Position numbers and translations under genes: made by a program. A stretch of DNA of 64,000 nt from CAVUPF01 sp963777915 (GTDB taxonomy: Bacteria > Actinomycetota > Thermoleophilia > Solirubrobacterales > 70-9). The notes beneath the pieces are model-generated. The model was not told where the DNA came from. It saw only the letters and a program-made list of their open reading frames with translations, and made no database searches. The stretch covers positions 682,001-746,000 of the forward strand of contig CAVZSH010000005.1 in the NCBI GenBank assembly GCA_963777915.1, read 5' to 3'. Positions 31,487 to 40,176 of the stretch are shown here, one piece after another (the first letter of the stretch is position 1; each line of letters starts with the position of its first letter).

Positions 31487-31764
31487 ACTTCGCCGAGCTC
31501 GACGCTGTCGATCGACACGGCCATGGCGGGGGCCGCGGCGGTCTGCTCGACCAGGGCCTGGGCCGTGGCCTCTGAGTCAAATACGGCGATCGAGGTGCCT
31601 TTGTCTTGCGACAGAGAGATCCAGTAGCCAGCGACAAACCCTGGCGCGGCAGAGACTCGCGGTACGAGATCGTTGAGCTCAGCCTGGGCGGCAGGTAGGT
31701 CGCTGATGGTGAACGGTCTTCGGCGAACACGGGATGGCTCACTCGTCGCGCCGAACGCCCTGGT
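31471..31764 (-). pseudogene. Antibiotic-biosynthesis-monooxygenase-like remnant without start
   Basis: The open frame ends at TAG 31471 and reads backwards to a TAG just above 31764. The core (LVPRVSAAPGFVAGYWISLS, then GTSIAVFDSEATAQALVEQ and VSIDSVELGEVIAHA) is a typical dimeric alpha/beta-barrel protein of the ABM group. There is no ATG, GTG or TTG before the conserved part, so the N-terminal strand and start are missing. It could be a pseudogene or need a frameshift. The same 3' end is found again at 32749. Confidence 0.55.
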
Positions 31765-31826
31765 CTAAAGCGCCAAGGCGGCATAGCCAACGTCTTCACT
31801 GCCCGCCTTCAGGAGAGCGAAGGCGC

Positions 31827-32432
31827 CTACGCAGCGGGCTGGTCCGGTGTTCCTGCAGCGCGAGTCTGCTCGTCTTGGAACGGGGGATAGGTCTCGGTCA
31901 GCAGGGCGATGTAGGAATCTGAGCGTGCCATGTAGGAGTTGGCGAGCACCATCAAGTCAAACAGGCCGCGAGGCATCTTGCCGGTGATCACAATCACAAA
32001 CCAGGCTGCGATTGCGCCAACCTCGAGCATCAGGTTCATGACGTAGCGCAGGATCAGGATCGGGATCGCGAGGATGATGCGGAAGAACGTCTTCAGGCGG
32101 CTGTAATGCTCAAGCGGCTCGAACTGCATCCGTACTGGATAGGCGGGATCCTCGGAGCCGCCGAAGGAGGGGTAGGGGTCGCACAGTAGGACCGTGTAGG
32201 CAGTGAAGCGGGCCAAAAAGCGCGTGAACCCCGCAGCGAAGTTGTAGAGGCCCCGTGGGTAGGTGCCGGTGATCACGATTGCAAACCAGGCGATCACGAT
32301 TGCGATGTAGGCGACGATCGCGTACACGTACAGCCAGATCGCCAGCGGAATCGCCAAGATCAGCCTGAAGAAGACGGTCAGCCGATCGCGGCGTTCGACG
32401 TAGTCGGCCTCGAAGGTAACGGGATAAGACAC
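31827..32432 (-). CDS. DUF4389 membrane protein
   Basis: 201 residues from ATG 32432. Internally duplicated: each half has a Tyr/Pro loop and a hydrophobic pair. Half 1: RLTVFFRLILAIPLAIW, then IAWFAIVITGTYPRGLYNFAAG and DPYPSF. Half 2: RLKTFFRIILAIPILIL, then AAWFVIVITGKMPRGLFDLM and ETYPPF. This repeat structure identifies DUF4389, widespread in actinobacteria, function unknown. Ribosome site AGGAGG lies close before the start. Confidence 0.92.
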   Translation of the reverse strand: MSYPVTFEADYVERRDRLTVFFRLILAIPLAIWLYVYAIVAYIAIVIAWFAIVITGTYPRGLYNFAAGFTRFLARFTAYTVLLCDPYPSFGGSEDPAYPVRMQFEPLEHYSRLKTFFRIILAIPILILRYVMNLMLEVGAIAAWFVIVITGKMPRGLFDLMVLANSYMARSDSYIALLTETYPPFQDEQTRAAGTPDQPAA

Positions 32433-32828
32433 GAGTTGGTCCTCCTTTTAGTGACGTTCGAAACTTTGTCGTCGCTTCTCCAAGAACTCTTGAATTCCTG
32501 CATGGCGATCGTGCCCGAAACAGGGACTGAGCCCATCATCAGAGCTGCTGCTTGAGTTACTCGACAAGGTTAGTGGCACCGACGGATCATCGAGACTCAT
32601 GCGCCGGGTGCGCGCGCTGTGGAGGAGACGGGTGGATGCGGGTGGCGGACCAGCACGTCGTTTGCCTCGAGGGCGGACCGCAACTACGGCTCCGTTTCCT
32701 CTTTGATGCTTTACAGCAGGGATCTGCTGGCGGTTGGCCGAGCACCGACATCGCGCATGCATAGCAGCGCTCTCGCGAAGCTGTCCGGGCTGCTGATCTT
32801 GCCGCTGATACGCTGCCCGCCGATCCAG
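32433..32828. other. 396-bp stretch with remnants only
   Basis: Between divergent genes. It holds the repeat at 32749-32796 and frames such as 32552-32764 (ending TDIAHA) which have no consistent family content. I see no supportable gene. Promoters for the DUF4389 gene and the lipoprotein gene should lie here. Confidence 0.5.
32749..32796 (+). repeat. Inverted repeat arm (partner 31439-31486)
   Basis: Same 48 bp as 31439-31486 with five differences, in the opposite orientation. Includes IAHA-stop codons but no monooxygenase frame ahead of it, so only the 3' end of that gene was copied. Confidence 0.75.
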
Positions 32829-33173
32829 ATGCCGACGCTGAGCTCAGCACTCAAGCTGTCATCGGTTCGCAGGTTTCTTGGCGCTGGGGTGATGCTGGTT
32901 GTTGGGGCCGCGCTCGTTGCAGGGTTCATGCTTGGCTGTGGAGGCTCTTCGTCTGCTGAAGGAACCGGGGCTCATGGGTCACCGACCACCAATGCTCACG
33001 AAGATAGCCTCGGAGCTCCCGCCGCCGAAGGAGAGAAGAAGAGAGCCGAACTCAAGGTTCAAGAAGCCGAAAAGACCAGGGAAAGCAAAGAAGCCAAAGC
33101 TCACGAAACTGAAGAACGAAGAGAAAATGCCGAGGCCGAGGCCCAGGAAGTTGAAGAAGAAGAAAGGGAATAG
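32829..33173 (+). CDS. Lipoprotein with charged coiled-coil tail
   Basis: 114 residues from ATG 32829. A signal sequence (RRFLGAGVMLVVGAALVAG) ends in a lipobox-like FMLGC, giving lipid attachment at Cys; GGSSSAEGTGAHGSPTTNA is a flexible linker. The last 55 residues are nearly all Glu/Lys/Ala/Arg (GEKKRAELKVQEAEKTRESK and on to EEVEEEERE), a single long coiled coil. Base composition of this part is purine-rich and lower in GC than its neighbours. Start upstream is possible but the signal sequence supports 32829. Confidence 0.65.
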   Translation: MPTLSSALKLSSVRRFLGAGVMLVVGAALVAGFMLGCGGSSSAEGTGAHGSPTTNAHEDSLGAPAAEGEKKRAELKVQEAEKTRESKEAKAHETEERRENAEAEAQEVEEEERE

Positions 33174-33275
33174 CCGGGTCGAGGCGACCGTTTTAGGTAT
33201 CGACGATGGCGACTGGCTGGTGCAGTTCGACCTGCGCGGTGATCCTGGACATCGGAAGCTGAGACGCTGCGCGTC

Positions 33276-34001
33276 GTGGTGACGACCCCGTCTCCGCGCA
33301 AGCGGCGCGCGCTTCAGCTGTTCGAGGAGCTGCCGGCACGCTACGACGAGCTAGGTGCCGCGCTGAGCTTCTTTCAGGACCCGCGCTGGCGGCGAGCGAT
33401 GGTCGCGTCGGTGGAGGCGGAGCCAAACGAGCGGGTACTGGACGTCGCCACAGGGACCGGTCTCGTCGCCCGGGCACTGGTCGATCGCTACCGCTGTCAG
33501 GTTGTTGGGCTGGACCAGAGTGCCCCAATGCTGGCGCGGGCCCATGCCAGGCTCCTGGCCGACCCGGCACTGGCCGAGCGGGTTGAGCTGGTCGAAGGAG
33601 AGGCCGAGGCGCTTCCCTTCGCCGACGCGGAGTTCGACCACCTCACCTTCACCTATCTTCTGCGCTACGTCGATGATCCGGCGGCGACGCTGCGCGAGCT
33701 AGCCCGGGTGGTGCAACCGGGAGGGCGACTCGCCTGCTTGGAGTTCTGCGTGCCGCGCGGAGCCTGGCTCTGGCCTTGGCGGCTCTACACCCGGGTGGGG
33801 CTGCCGGTGCTCGGTCGGCTTGCCTCACGTCAGTGGTTTGAGGTCGGGCGCTTTCTGGGTCCCAGCATCGAAGGCTTTTACCGACGCTATCCGTTGGAGC
33901 GCCAGCTAGAGATGTGGGATGAGGCGGGGATCGGCGGCGTCACCGCGCAGCGCATGAGCCTCGGCGGCGGCGTCGTGATCCGGGGCACGGTTGGCGGCTG
34001 A
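33276..34001 (+). CDS. UbiE/MenG-like SAM methyltransferase
   Basis: 241 residues from GTG 33276. SAM-binding motif I is VLDVATGTGLVARALVDR; then VVGLDQSAPMLARAH (motif post I), VEGEAEALPFADAEFDHLTFTYLLRYV (motif II) and PGGRLACLEF (III). The N-terminal FEELPARYDELGAALSFFQDPRWRR is the UbiE/MenG-type lead, which methylates demethylmenaquinone or related lipids. It overlaps the following membrane gene by 11 bp, suggesting joint action on a lipid quinone. The 100 bp before it contain a short coding-like remnant (RVEATVLGIDDGDWLVQFDL). Confidence 0.85.
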   Translation: MVTTPSPRKRRALQLFEELPARYDELGAALSFFQDPRWRRAMVASVEAEPNERVLDVATGTGLVARALVDRYRCQVVGLDQSAPMLARAHARLLADPALAERVELVEGEAEALPFADAEFDHLTFTYLLRYVDDPAATLRELARVVQPGGRLACLEFCVPRGAWLWPWRLYTRVGLPVLGRLASRQWFEVGRFLGPSIEGFYRRYPLERQLEMWDEAGIGGVTAQRMSLGGGVVIRGTVGG

Positions 34002-34740
34002 GGCCGAGCAGCGTCCCGCCTTCTACGCGCTGCGCCCGGGTGGCTGGCGCGACCTCGTCACCCTCCTACACCCTCCCTACACCCTGTGGCACATCAGCTA
34101 TATGGCGATCGGCGCAGCGGCGGCACCGCAGATCTACGCCGGACGCCTCGGCGCCGCGCTCGCGGCATTCTTCCTGGCCGTAGGAATCGGCGCCCACTCT
34201 CTCGACGAGCTGCACGGGCGCCCGCTTGGCACATGTCTCTCGCGGCGGGTCCTGCTGGCCCTCTCTGTCGGTGGGTTGGGGGGCGCGTTGGCGATTGGCA
34301 TCGTCGGGACGCTCATCGTCTCGGCGACGCTGACGCCTTTGGTCATCGCCGGTGGCTTCATGGTCCTCGCCTACAACCTCGAGCTGTTCGGCGGCCGCTT
34401 CCACACCGACTTCTGGTTCGCCGCCTCGTGGGGCGCCTTCCCGGCGCTGACCGGCTGGTGGTCGAACGCGCTTGCCCTGCACTCGGGGAAGCAGGCGCTC
34501 GCCGCCGTCGCTGCGGTGTTTGCCTGCTTCTGGCTCAGCGTCGCCCAGCGACGGCTCTCGACGCCGGTGCGGGAGCTGCGGCGCCGGACCGAGGCGGTGA
34601 GTGGAGAGCAGCGACTCGTCGACGGGACGATCCGGAAACTCAACCGGGCAAGCCTCTCCGCACCGCTAGACGGTGCGCTGCGAGCCCTCTCGGTCGCGGT
34701 GCCGCTGCTGGCCCTCGTCGCGGTCGCACTGCGAGCGTAG
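33991..34740 (+). CDS. Polytopic membrane protein, possibly UbiA-like
   Basis: 249 residues from TTG 33991. Six or more membrane helices: HPPYTLWHISYMAIGAAAA, AALAAFFLAVGIGAHSLDEL, LLALSVGGLGGALAIGIVGT, ATLTPLVIAGGFMVLAYNLE and two more, plus a final helix VAVPLLALVAVALRA. HSLDELHGRPLGT occupies the place of the Asp-rich loop in UbiA prenyltransferases but has only D and E, not NDxxDxxxD. Coupled to a MenG-like methyltransferase, it could handle prenylated quinones. The UbiA link is weak. Confidence 0.6.
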   Translation: MAAEAEQRPAFYALRPGGWRDLVTLLHPPYTLWHISYMAIGAAAAPQIYAGRLGAALAAFFLAVGIGAHSLDELHGRPLGTCLSRRVLLALSVGGLGGALAIGIVGTLIVSATLTPLVIAGGFMVLAYNLELFGGRFHTDFWFAASWGAFPALTGWWSNALALHSGKQALAAVAAVFACFWLSVAQRRLSTPVRELRRRTEAVSGEQRLVDGTIRKLNRASLSAPLDGALRALSVAVPLLALVAVALRA

Positions 34741-34776
34741 GCTGTCTGTAGGCGGGTGGCGGCGCACTGGCATTCG

Positions 34777-34897
34777 GTATATCTCCACGACCACCGAAGC
34801 CCGCGCGTCGCTCAACCGCTTGATTCACCAGACCCGCCAGTGCGATGTGTGCATTTGTGACCTGAGTTGGGATCTCCAGGAGAAGTGGCGTCTCTGA
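34777..34897 (+). pseudogene. Phd/YefM antitoxin-like fragment
   Basis: RYISTTTEARASLNRLIHQT matches the start of Phd/YefM antitoxins (YISVSEARANLSRLL type) but lacks a start codon, and the following codons (RQCDVCICDLSWDLQEKWRL) show no antitoxin content. No toxin gene follows. Probably a decayed toxin-antitoxin remnant. Confidence 0.4.
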
Positions 34898-34919
34898 ATT
34901 TGCCTTACCCTGAACCAAA

Positions 34920-34931
34920 CGTTGGCCAACG
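34920..34931 (+). promoter_or_regulatory. Perfect 12-bp palindrome upstream of the oxidoreductase gene
   Basis: CGTTGGCCAACG, 18 bp before the chosen start. Its size and position suit an operator for a small dimeric repressor (TetR or MarR size), but no such regulator gene is adjacent. Confidence 0.5.
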
Positions 34932-34949
34932 AACTGAATGGAGCGCACC

Positions 34950-35888
34950 ATGAAGGCCCTTGTCGCCAATGAATACGGGGAGCCGCCCTCGAACTTGGAG
35001 GTCGCCGAGGTCCCCAATCCCACCCCGGGCCCCGGTCAGCTGTTGGTGCGCATCGAAGCTGCCGCGCTGAATCCGTTCGATCTCAAGCTCATTACTGGAG
35101 CGCTACGCGAGATGGCGCCAGTGACATTTCCACACCTAATCGGCATGGACGGCTCGGGCCTGGTGGTGGGCACCGGGGACGGCGTGAACGACTTTACGGA
35201 CGGAGATGCTGTCGTCGGCTTCTTCGGCAAGAACCCAGGCACGGTCGCGGAGTACGCGGTCATCGATGTGGGCCCGGCGGTAAGTAGGCGCCCAGGCAGT
35301 CTGGATGCTGTCCACTCGGCGGCGGTGCCCGAGTCTGGAATGACGGCACTTACGCTGATGCGCGCAGCCCGGCTGCAGGTCGGAGATAGCGTGCTTGTAG
35401 TCGGTGCGACCGGCGGCATCGGCATGTTTGTCGTCCAGCTCGCGTCAGCGCAAGGCGCCCAGGTGATCGCTACGGCGAGCGACGAAGACGCCGCTTATGT
35501 CCGCGGACTCGGCGCCTCCGAGGTCATCGACTACAAGAGCGCAGACATCGTGGAGGGGGTGAGGGGCCTGCGACCGGGCGGCGTGGATGTGGTCATCGAC
35601 CTGATCAACATGGGCGAGGACATTCCGACCAGCGCCCGCGCTGCTAGGGAGGGCGGTCGCGTCGTATCCCCGCTGGCTGGGCCCGACCAACTCGACCGGG
35701 ATGTCTCCGCCGTCTACATCGGCTCCTTCGTACCTCAGCCAGGTGACCTGGAGGGCCTGCTGGCTCAGGTGGCTGACCGGATCCTGAAGGTCGAGGTTAG
35801 CCTCGTCTACGCGCTGGATGAGGCGCCCAGGGCGCTGGCGGAATTCGCTGGCCGGCACACTCGCGGCAAGGTTGCGATCACGGGCTAG
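34950..35888 (+). CDS. NAD(P)H:quinone oxidoreductase-like, zinc-independent MDR family
   Basis: 312 residues from ATG 34950 (MKALVANEYGEPP), with GGAG at 34940-34943; ATG 34938 is also in frame. GroES-like N-terminal part: PGPGQLLVRIEAAALNPFDLKL and FPHLIGMDGSGLVVGTGDGV; Rossmann part with VLVVGATGGIGMFVVQLA. The catalytic-zinc Cys/His pattern of alcohol dehydrogenases is absent, so it is of the quinone reductase (QOR)/enoyl reductase type and probably uses NADPH. A palindrome at 34920 may control it. Not in an operon. Confidence 0.88.
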   Translation: MKALVANEYGEPPSNLEVAEVPNPTPGPGQLLVRIEAAALNPFDLKLITGALREMAPVTFPHLIGMDGSGLVVGTGDGVNDFTDGDAVVGFFGKNPGTVAEYAVIDVGPAVSRRPGSLDAVHSAAVPESGMTALTLMRAARLQVGDSVLVVGATGGIGMFVVQLASAQGAQVIATASDEDAAYVRGLGASEVIDYKSADIVEGVRGLRPGGVDVVIDLINMGEDIPTSARAAREGGRVVSPLAGPDQLDRDVSAVYIGSFVPQPGDLEGLLAQVADRILKVEVSLVYALDEAPRALAEFAGRHTRGKVAITG

Positions 35889-36107
35889 TCCGGCGAGGAA
35901 CGTGGTCCTCGCCGATTGTTTGTCTGTGGCCGACGTGCTCTGCGCGGCCGCAAGGCGCTTGGCATCGCCAGCGAGCGAGTCGTACACCGGGCTGGATGCT
36001 CGGTACCGCTGTCCCCGGCGGGCGAGGGTGCATCGGATCCTAGGATTGGCTCGGCAGGTGGACGGCTGGGCACCAATCCGGCGGGCCGATGGCTAGACTC
36101 GCCCATC

Positions 36108-37649
36108 GTGACCAGGGATTCGTCGGGCCCGGCCGCGGGACGGGCAAAGGAGCGACTCACCGGCTCGACGATCCTCCTCACCGGAGCTTCGGGTTTCCTC
36201 GGTAAGGCGGTGCTCTCGACCCTCCTCGGGCGGGTCGAGGGCTTCGGTCAGCTGATCGTGTTGTTGCGGGCCTCCGATGACGCCGCGGCTGGGCGCCGAC
36301 TCGAAGACGAGGTGCTTGCAGGTGAAGCATTTACTGCCCTGTCGGGGAGCTCAATCCGTGAGATGCTCGACCGGGAACGGCTGTGTGCGGTTGCCGGAGA
36401 CCTTGCGGTCGACGAGATCCGAGTGCGGTCGGGCTGGCAGAAGATAGACACAGTCATCCATTGCGCCGCGAGCGTCTCCTTCGAGGAGCCGCTGGACAGT
36501 GCGCTCGCACTCAATGCGCTCGGCCCGAGCCGCCTCCTGGCCAGCCTCCGCGACGCCGGTGCCCATCCGCATTTTGTCCACGTGTCGACCGCGTACGTGG
36601 CTGACGCTCAGTCCAGTCCGGTGGCTGAGGACGGCCCACCGCATCCCGGCGTGGCGGAACTCGATCCGTCTAGCCTGGCGGATGTAGCGCGGGAATGGCG
36701 TCGGGAGGTTGAGGAGGAGTCAAGTCGAGCGCCCCGACTCAAGGGGTTCTCCCAGACGGCGAAGCGCGAAGCCTTGCACCGTCCGGGCATGGATCCCGAA
36801 AGCCGGGCTGAGGAGCTCCGGAGACGCTGGGTAAACCAGCAGCTCGCTAGAAAAGGCCGCCACCAGGCGATGGCAGCCGGGTGGCCGGACACATACACCC
36901 TTTCGAAGGCTGTGGGGGAGGAGTTGGTCGTCGAGCACTCGGAGCACACGACGATCGTTCGACCGTCGATCATCGAGTCCGCGCTTCACGATCCCCGGCC
37001 CGGTTGGCTGGAGGGAATCAAGGTTGCCGATCCGCTCATCCTCGCCTACGCCGCAAGGGGCCTCACGCATCTCCCCGGCCGCTCGACCAACCGCATTGAC
37101 ATCGTGCCGGTGGACTACGTCGCCAACGCCTGCGTTGTGGCAGCTGCGTACCCGCCGAGCGAGCGAGTCCGCACTTTCGCTGTCACCAGCGGAGCGCGCA
37201 ATGCGCTCACGCTAGGTGAGCTGGCGCGCCATACCAAGGAGTACTTTGGCCGCGATCCGCTCCGGCGGAAAGACGGGTCGCCGATCGTGATCGGCGACCT
37301 TCAGATCGTCGATCGCAAGGTGGCGCTGCGAAAGACGATGAGGCGGGAGTGGCTGGCGAAGATGGCCGCCAGAGCCACGTTTCTGCCGTTTCCTGCCCGG
37401 ATGAAGAGAACGCTGAGGAGGAACAGCGTTCTTGCCGCGCAAGTCACCCGCATGGTGAAGATCTACGGGCCCTATACCGAGCTCGACTGCGTTTTCGATG
37501 ACAGCAACACCCTTTCGTTCGCGCGCTCCCTTGGGCCCGATGATCGCGCTGAGTTCCCGTTCGACACCGGCGAGATCGTCTGGGAGGACTACCTTCAGGG
37601 GATCCATCTGCCACAGGTCCATCGCTTGGGCCAAGCCCCTGGCCGGTGA
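36108..37649 (+). CDS. Fatty acyl-CoA reductase-like SDR protein (NAD_binding_4)
   Basis: 513 residues from GTG 36108; TAGACT at 36093-36098 is a fair -10 box. The extended short-chain dehydrogenase domain has LLTGASGFLGKAVLSTLL (nucleotide binding), CAASVSFEEPLD, VSTAYVA and DTYTLSKAVGEEL (Y-x3-K pair), THLPGRSTNRIDIVPVDYV. This is the male-sterility/FAR N-terminal pattern, which reduces acyl-CoA or acyl-ACP to aldehyde or alcohol. The C-terminal 140 residues are basic and lack the usual FAR C-terminal domain. In bacteria such proteins often serve wax-ester or lipid pathways. Substrate unknown. Confidence 0.82.
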   Translation: MTRDSSGPAAGRAKERLTGSTILLTGASGFLGKAVLSTLLGRVEGFGQLIVLLRASDDAAAGRRLEDEVLAGEAFTALSGSSIREMLDRERLCAVAGDLAVDEIRVRSGWQKIDTVIHCAASVSFEEPLDSALALNALGPSRLLASLRDAGAHPHFVHVSTAYVADAQSSPVAEDGPPHPGVAELDPSSLADVAREWRREVEEESSRAPRLKGFSQTAKREALHRPGMDPESRAEELRRRWVNQQLARKGRHQAMAAGWPDTYTLSKAVGEELVVEHSEHTTIVRPSIIESALHDPRPGWLEGIKVADPLILAYAARGLTHLPGRSTNRIDIVPVDYVANACVVAAAYPPSERVRTFAVTSGARNALTLGELARHTKEYFGRDPLRRKDGSPIVIGDLQIVDRKVALRKTMRREWLAKMAARATFLPFPARMKRTLRRNSVLAAQVTRMVKIYGPYTELDCVFDDSNTLSFARSLGPDDRAEFPFDTGEIVWEDYLQGIHLPQVHRLGQAPGR

Positions 37650-37796
37650 CTCGCGGTCAGCTCGAACTCGAGTGTGGGATCGACCGCGGGAGAAAACGTC
37701 CTTGGACCCTTCGGAGACCTGGCTATCGCCCTGTGAGCGGGGCCAGCGCATGAGGACCTGCCTGGGACCCAGCCGGGGATCTGTCAGGCTGGGGCC

Positions 37797-39266
37797 GTGA
37801 GCGTCGCGACGGCGAACGCAGCGGAGGGAACGGCTACTCCCACTGTGCCCGAGGACCACGTGATCGTCCTCTTTGGGGCCACGGGTGATCTGGCGCGACG
37901 AAAGCTCTTGCCAGGCATCTTCCACCTTGCTGAGGTTGGAATGATGCCGGAGCGTTTCATCCTCATCGGCACCTCACGCAGCGGGCTGGGTGATGAGGAG
38001 TTCGTCGACATGGTCCGATCGGCCGTCGAGGAGTCCGACCGCAGGCCCTCGCTGGACGGCTCGTGGGGCCGATTCGCTGCCTCACTCCGCTTTGCCGGGC
38101 TGAGCGATGGATATGAGGCGTTGGGCGAGGCGGTTGCACAGGCGCGCGAGGATCTCGGCGGAGACCCGACTCTCTTGCACTACCTCTCATTGCCGCCGGC
38201 GGCCGCAGCCGGCACGGTCGAAGCGCTCGGGCGGTTGGGTCTCGGCGAGGGCGCCCGCGTGATCATGGAGAAGCCGTTCGGCGTCGATCTCGACTCCGCC
38301 CGGGAGCTCGATGCGCGGGTGCACTCTGTCTTCGAGGAGAGTCGGGTCTTCCGGATCGATCACTACCTGGGCAGGGAGGCCGTCCAAAATCTACTCGCGG
38401 TCCGCTTCGCCAACGGCATGTTCGAGCCAGTTTGGAACCGCGACCACATCGACCACATCCAGATCGACATCCCCGAGACCCTCTCGATCGGGATGCGAGC
38501 CGACTTCTATGAGCAGACCGGTGCCTTTCGGGACATGGTCGTGACGCACCTGTTCCAGGTACTTAGCTTCATCGCCATGGAGCCCCCTACATCACTGAGC
38601 GCCAAATCGCTGATGACCGAGCGGCAGAAGGTCTTCGACTCGATGCTGACGCTGGCGCCGGAGGATGTGGTTCGCGGCCAGTACGTCGGATACCGGGAGG
38701 AGGAGGGCGTCGGGTTTGACTCCGAGACCGAGACCTTCGTTGCGCTGCGGGTGTTCGTCGACAACTGGCGCTGGGCGGGGGTGCCGTTCTACCTGCGGTC
38801 GGGCAAGCGCATGGCCGAGAGTCGCCACCTGCTCACCGTCGCCTTCAACGAGCCACCGCGACGGATGTTCCCGCTCGATTGCGATCAGGCGGCCGAGTCG
38901 TTCGGTCACGACCACCTCAGCTTCGAGCTCGGCGATCCGGGCACGATCTCGGCTAGCTTCCTGGCCAAGGTGCCCGGCCCGGAGATACGACTGGGTGAGG
39001 CTCATATGAGGTTCAGCTACGCGACGACGTTCGGCGGCGTTGAGCAGGCGCTCGATGCCTACGAGCGCCTCATTCATGACGTGATGGTCGGCGACCGCAC
39101 CCTGTTCACGACATCCGAAGCGATTGAGCGTCTCTGGGAAATCTCGGAGCCCGTGCTGAAGACGCCACCGCTGGTCCAACCCTACGAGCCTGGATCTTGG
39201 GGGCCCAGGTCGATCGACAGCCTGATCGCACCACGTCACTGGCACCTTCCCAACGATCACGTCTAG
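37797..39266 (+). CDS. zwf: Glucose-6-phosphate 1-dehydrogenase
   Basis: 489 residues from GTG 37797. Cofactor site near the N-terminus: VLFGATGDLARRKLLPG (G27-x2-G30-D). The active site has the signature RIDHYLGREAVQN, with catalytic His in it and Lys in the upstream IMEKPFGVD. Other landmarks: FEPVWNRDHIDHIQIDIPET and WRWAGVPFYLRSGKRM. Oxidises glucose 6-phosphate to 6-phosphogluconolactone and makes NADPH in the oxidative pentose phosphate pathway. No opcA, tal or pgl neighbour here; it is followed by a terminator-like hairpin. Confidence 0.97.
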   Translation: MSVATANAAEGTATPTVPEDHVIVLFGATGDLARRKLLPGIFHLAEVGMMPERFILIGTSRSGLGDEEFVDMVRSAVEESDRRPSLDGSWGRFAASLRFAGLSDGYEALGEAVAQAREDLGGDPTLLHYLSLPPAAAAGTVEALGRLGLGEGARVIMEKPFGVDLDSARELDARVHSVFEESRVFRIDHYLGREAVQNLLAVRFANGMFEPVWNRDHIDHIQIDIPETLSIGMRADFYEQTGAFRDMVVTHLFQVLSFIAMEPPTSLSAKSLMTERQKVFDSMLTLAPEDVVRGQYVGYREEEGVGFDSETETFVALRVFVDNWRWAGVPFYLRSGKRMAESRHLLTVAFNEPPRRMFPLDCDQAAESFGHDHLSFELGDPGTISASFLAKVPGPEIRLGEAHMRFSYATTFGGVEQALDAYERLIHDVMVGDRTLFTTSEAIERLWEISEPVLKTPPLVQPYEPGSWGPRSIDSLIAPRHWHLPNDHV

Positions 39267-39285
39267 GCTCAAAACGCAACGGAAA

Positions 39286-39305
39286 AGGGCCCCGTGAGGG
39301 GCCCT
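39286..39305 (+). terminator. Hairpin after zwf
   Basis: AGGGCCCC (39286-39293), loop GTGA, GGGGCCCT (39298-39305), then CTTGG. 8-bp perfect stem with A-rich 5' side but only a weak T-rich tail, 20 bp beyond the zwf stop. Confidence 0.7.
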
Positions 39306-39526
39306 CTTGGTTCCGAAGGACGTACCACCAGAGAAAATCAGGTCGCTGGCTCGTCGGTCCTCAAGTCTTGTGAAGCTCTTGCCTCGTGGCAGGCGACTGT
39401 AGATAGATAAACACGGCGTGGACCAAGAAGTTGCACAGGCTGCATCGGTTCTTGCAGAAAACCATTGAATTCACAGTTTCCGCGGATGCCGCCCCTTGCC
39501 ACCTCGCTGGTAAATTCAGGAGTCCC

Positions 39527-39599
39527 GGGCGTTTAGCTCAGTTGGGAGAGCGCCAGCTCGACAAGCTGGAGGTCACTGGTTCGAGCCCAGTAACGCCCA
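39527..39599 (+). tRNA. tRNA-Val (anticodon GAC)
   Basis: Acceptor GGGCGTT/AACGCCC (39592-39598), discriminator A39599; D stem GCTC/GAGC; anticodon stem CCAGC/GCTGG with loop TCGACAA, giving GAC; T arm ACTGG-TTCGAGC-CCAGT. 73 nt. Its 3' 42 bp are repeated at 40349-40390. Confidence 0.97.
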
Positions 39600-39611
39600 T
39601 CGCTTTAGAAA

Positions 39612-39643
39612 CGCGAAGCGCCACCGAGAGGTGGCGCTTCGCG
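39612..39643 (+). other. Strong 14-bp-stem hairpin after tRNA-Val
   Basis: CGCGAAGCGCCACC and GGTGGCGCTTCGCG pair perfectly around GAGA, a GNRA-type loop. It begins 12 bp after the tRNA end. There is no T-run, so it may act as a processing or intrinsic-like terminator; either is inference. Confidence 0.7.
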
Positions 39644-39694
39644 CAGATGGGCGAGCGATAGGCCAACTCCCTCCCCGGAACTGCCTATCGGCGT

Positions 39695-39979
39695 CTAGGA
39701 ATACGCCTCCACGAGAACTGCCATCGCCGAGGCTGGGTCGATCAGCGGCTTGACATCGACATCCGAGTATTGAGTGAACGGGTGTGTGGCGATCATGCGT
39801 GAAAGCTCTGCGGGGTCGTCGGTCTCGACAGTCCCGAAACCGCCGCCGTCAATGAAGAACTGGGTGCCCTGGGCCCTGCTTGCGTTGGCTTCCATCCACG
39901 CCCCCATGGCTTTGAGCAGATCGGGCAACAGCTCCGGAGGGGCAGGATGCTTTGGCCGGTAGATGACTGCGAATCGCAT
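39695..39979 (-). CDS. Small alpha/beta-barrel protein (ABM/DUF3303-like)
   Basis: 94 residues from ATG 39979. Pattern of a ferredoxin-like dimeric barrel: MRFAVIYRPKHPAPPELLPD, then AMGAWMEANASRAQGTQFFI and GGFGTVETDDPAELSRMIATHPF, ending YSDVDVKPLIDPASAMAVLVEA. Small proteins of this type act as monooxygenases, isomerases or have unknown roles. It lies between the tRNA-Val gene and the tRNA-Val copy, so it could be cargo of an integrated element. Confidence 0.7.
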   Translation of the reverse strand: MRFAVIYRPKHPAPPELLPDLLKAMGAWMEANASRAQGTQFFIDGGGFGTVETDDPAELSRMIATHPFTQYSDVDVKPLIDPASAMAVLVEAYS

Positions 39980-40176
39980 AGTTTCTCCAAACGTTTGAGG
40001 GCGTACCCGAGCCTATGGGTCTGTTCTCGCCAACGTCAAGACGGCAATCGTCAAGGAGAGTCCGCCGAGCAGCTGTATCGAGGCGATGCCGCAGGCAAAA
40101 GAGCTGCGCGGGTCAACGCTTCCGCCCTCGAAGGCATCGAGGCTCGACTCCTGTCGCATTGGTGCGACAGTTACAA

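Noticed and set aside
31182..31799. 205-codon minus-strand frame
   Set aside because: Ser/Pro/Arg-rich shadow overlapping a real plus gene and a different minus frame with monooxygenase content.
39612..39643. Intrinsic terminator for tRNA-Val
   Set aside because: The stem is strong but there is no T-run, so it is listed as a hairpin only.
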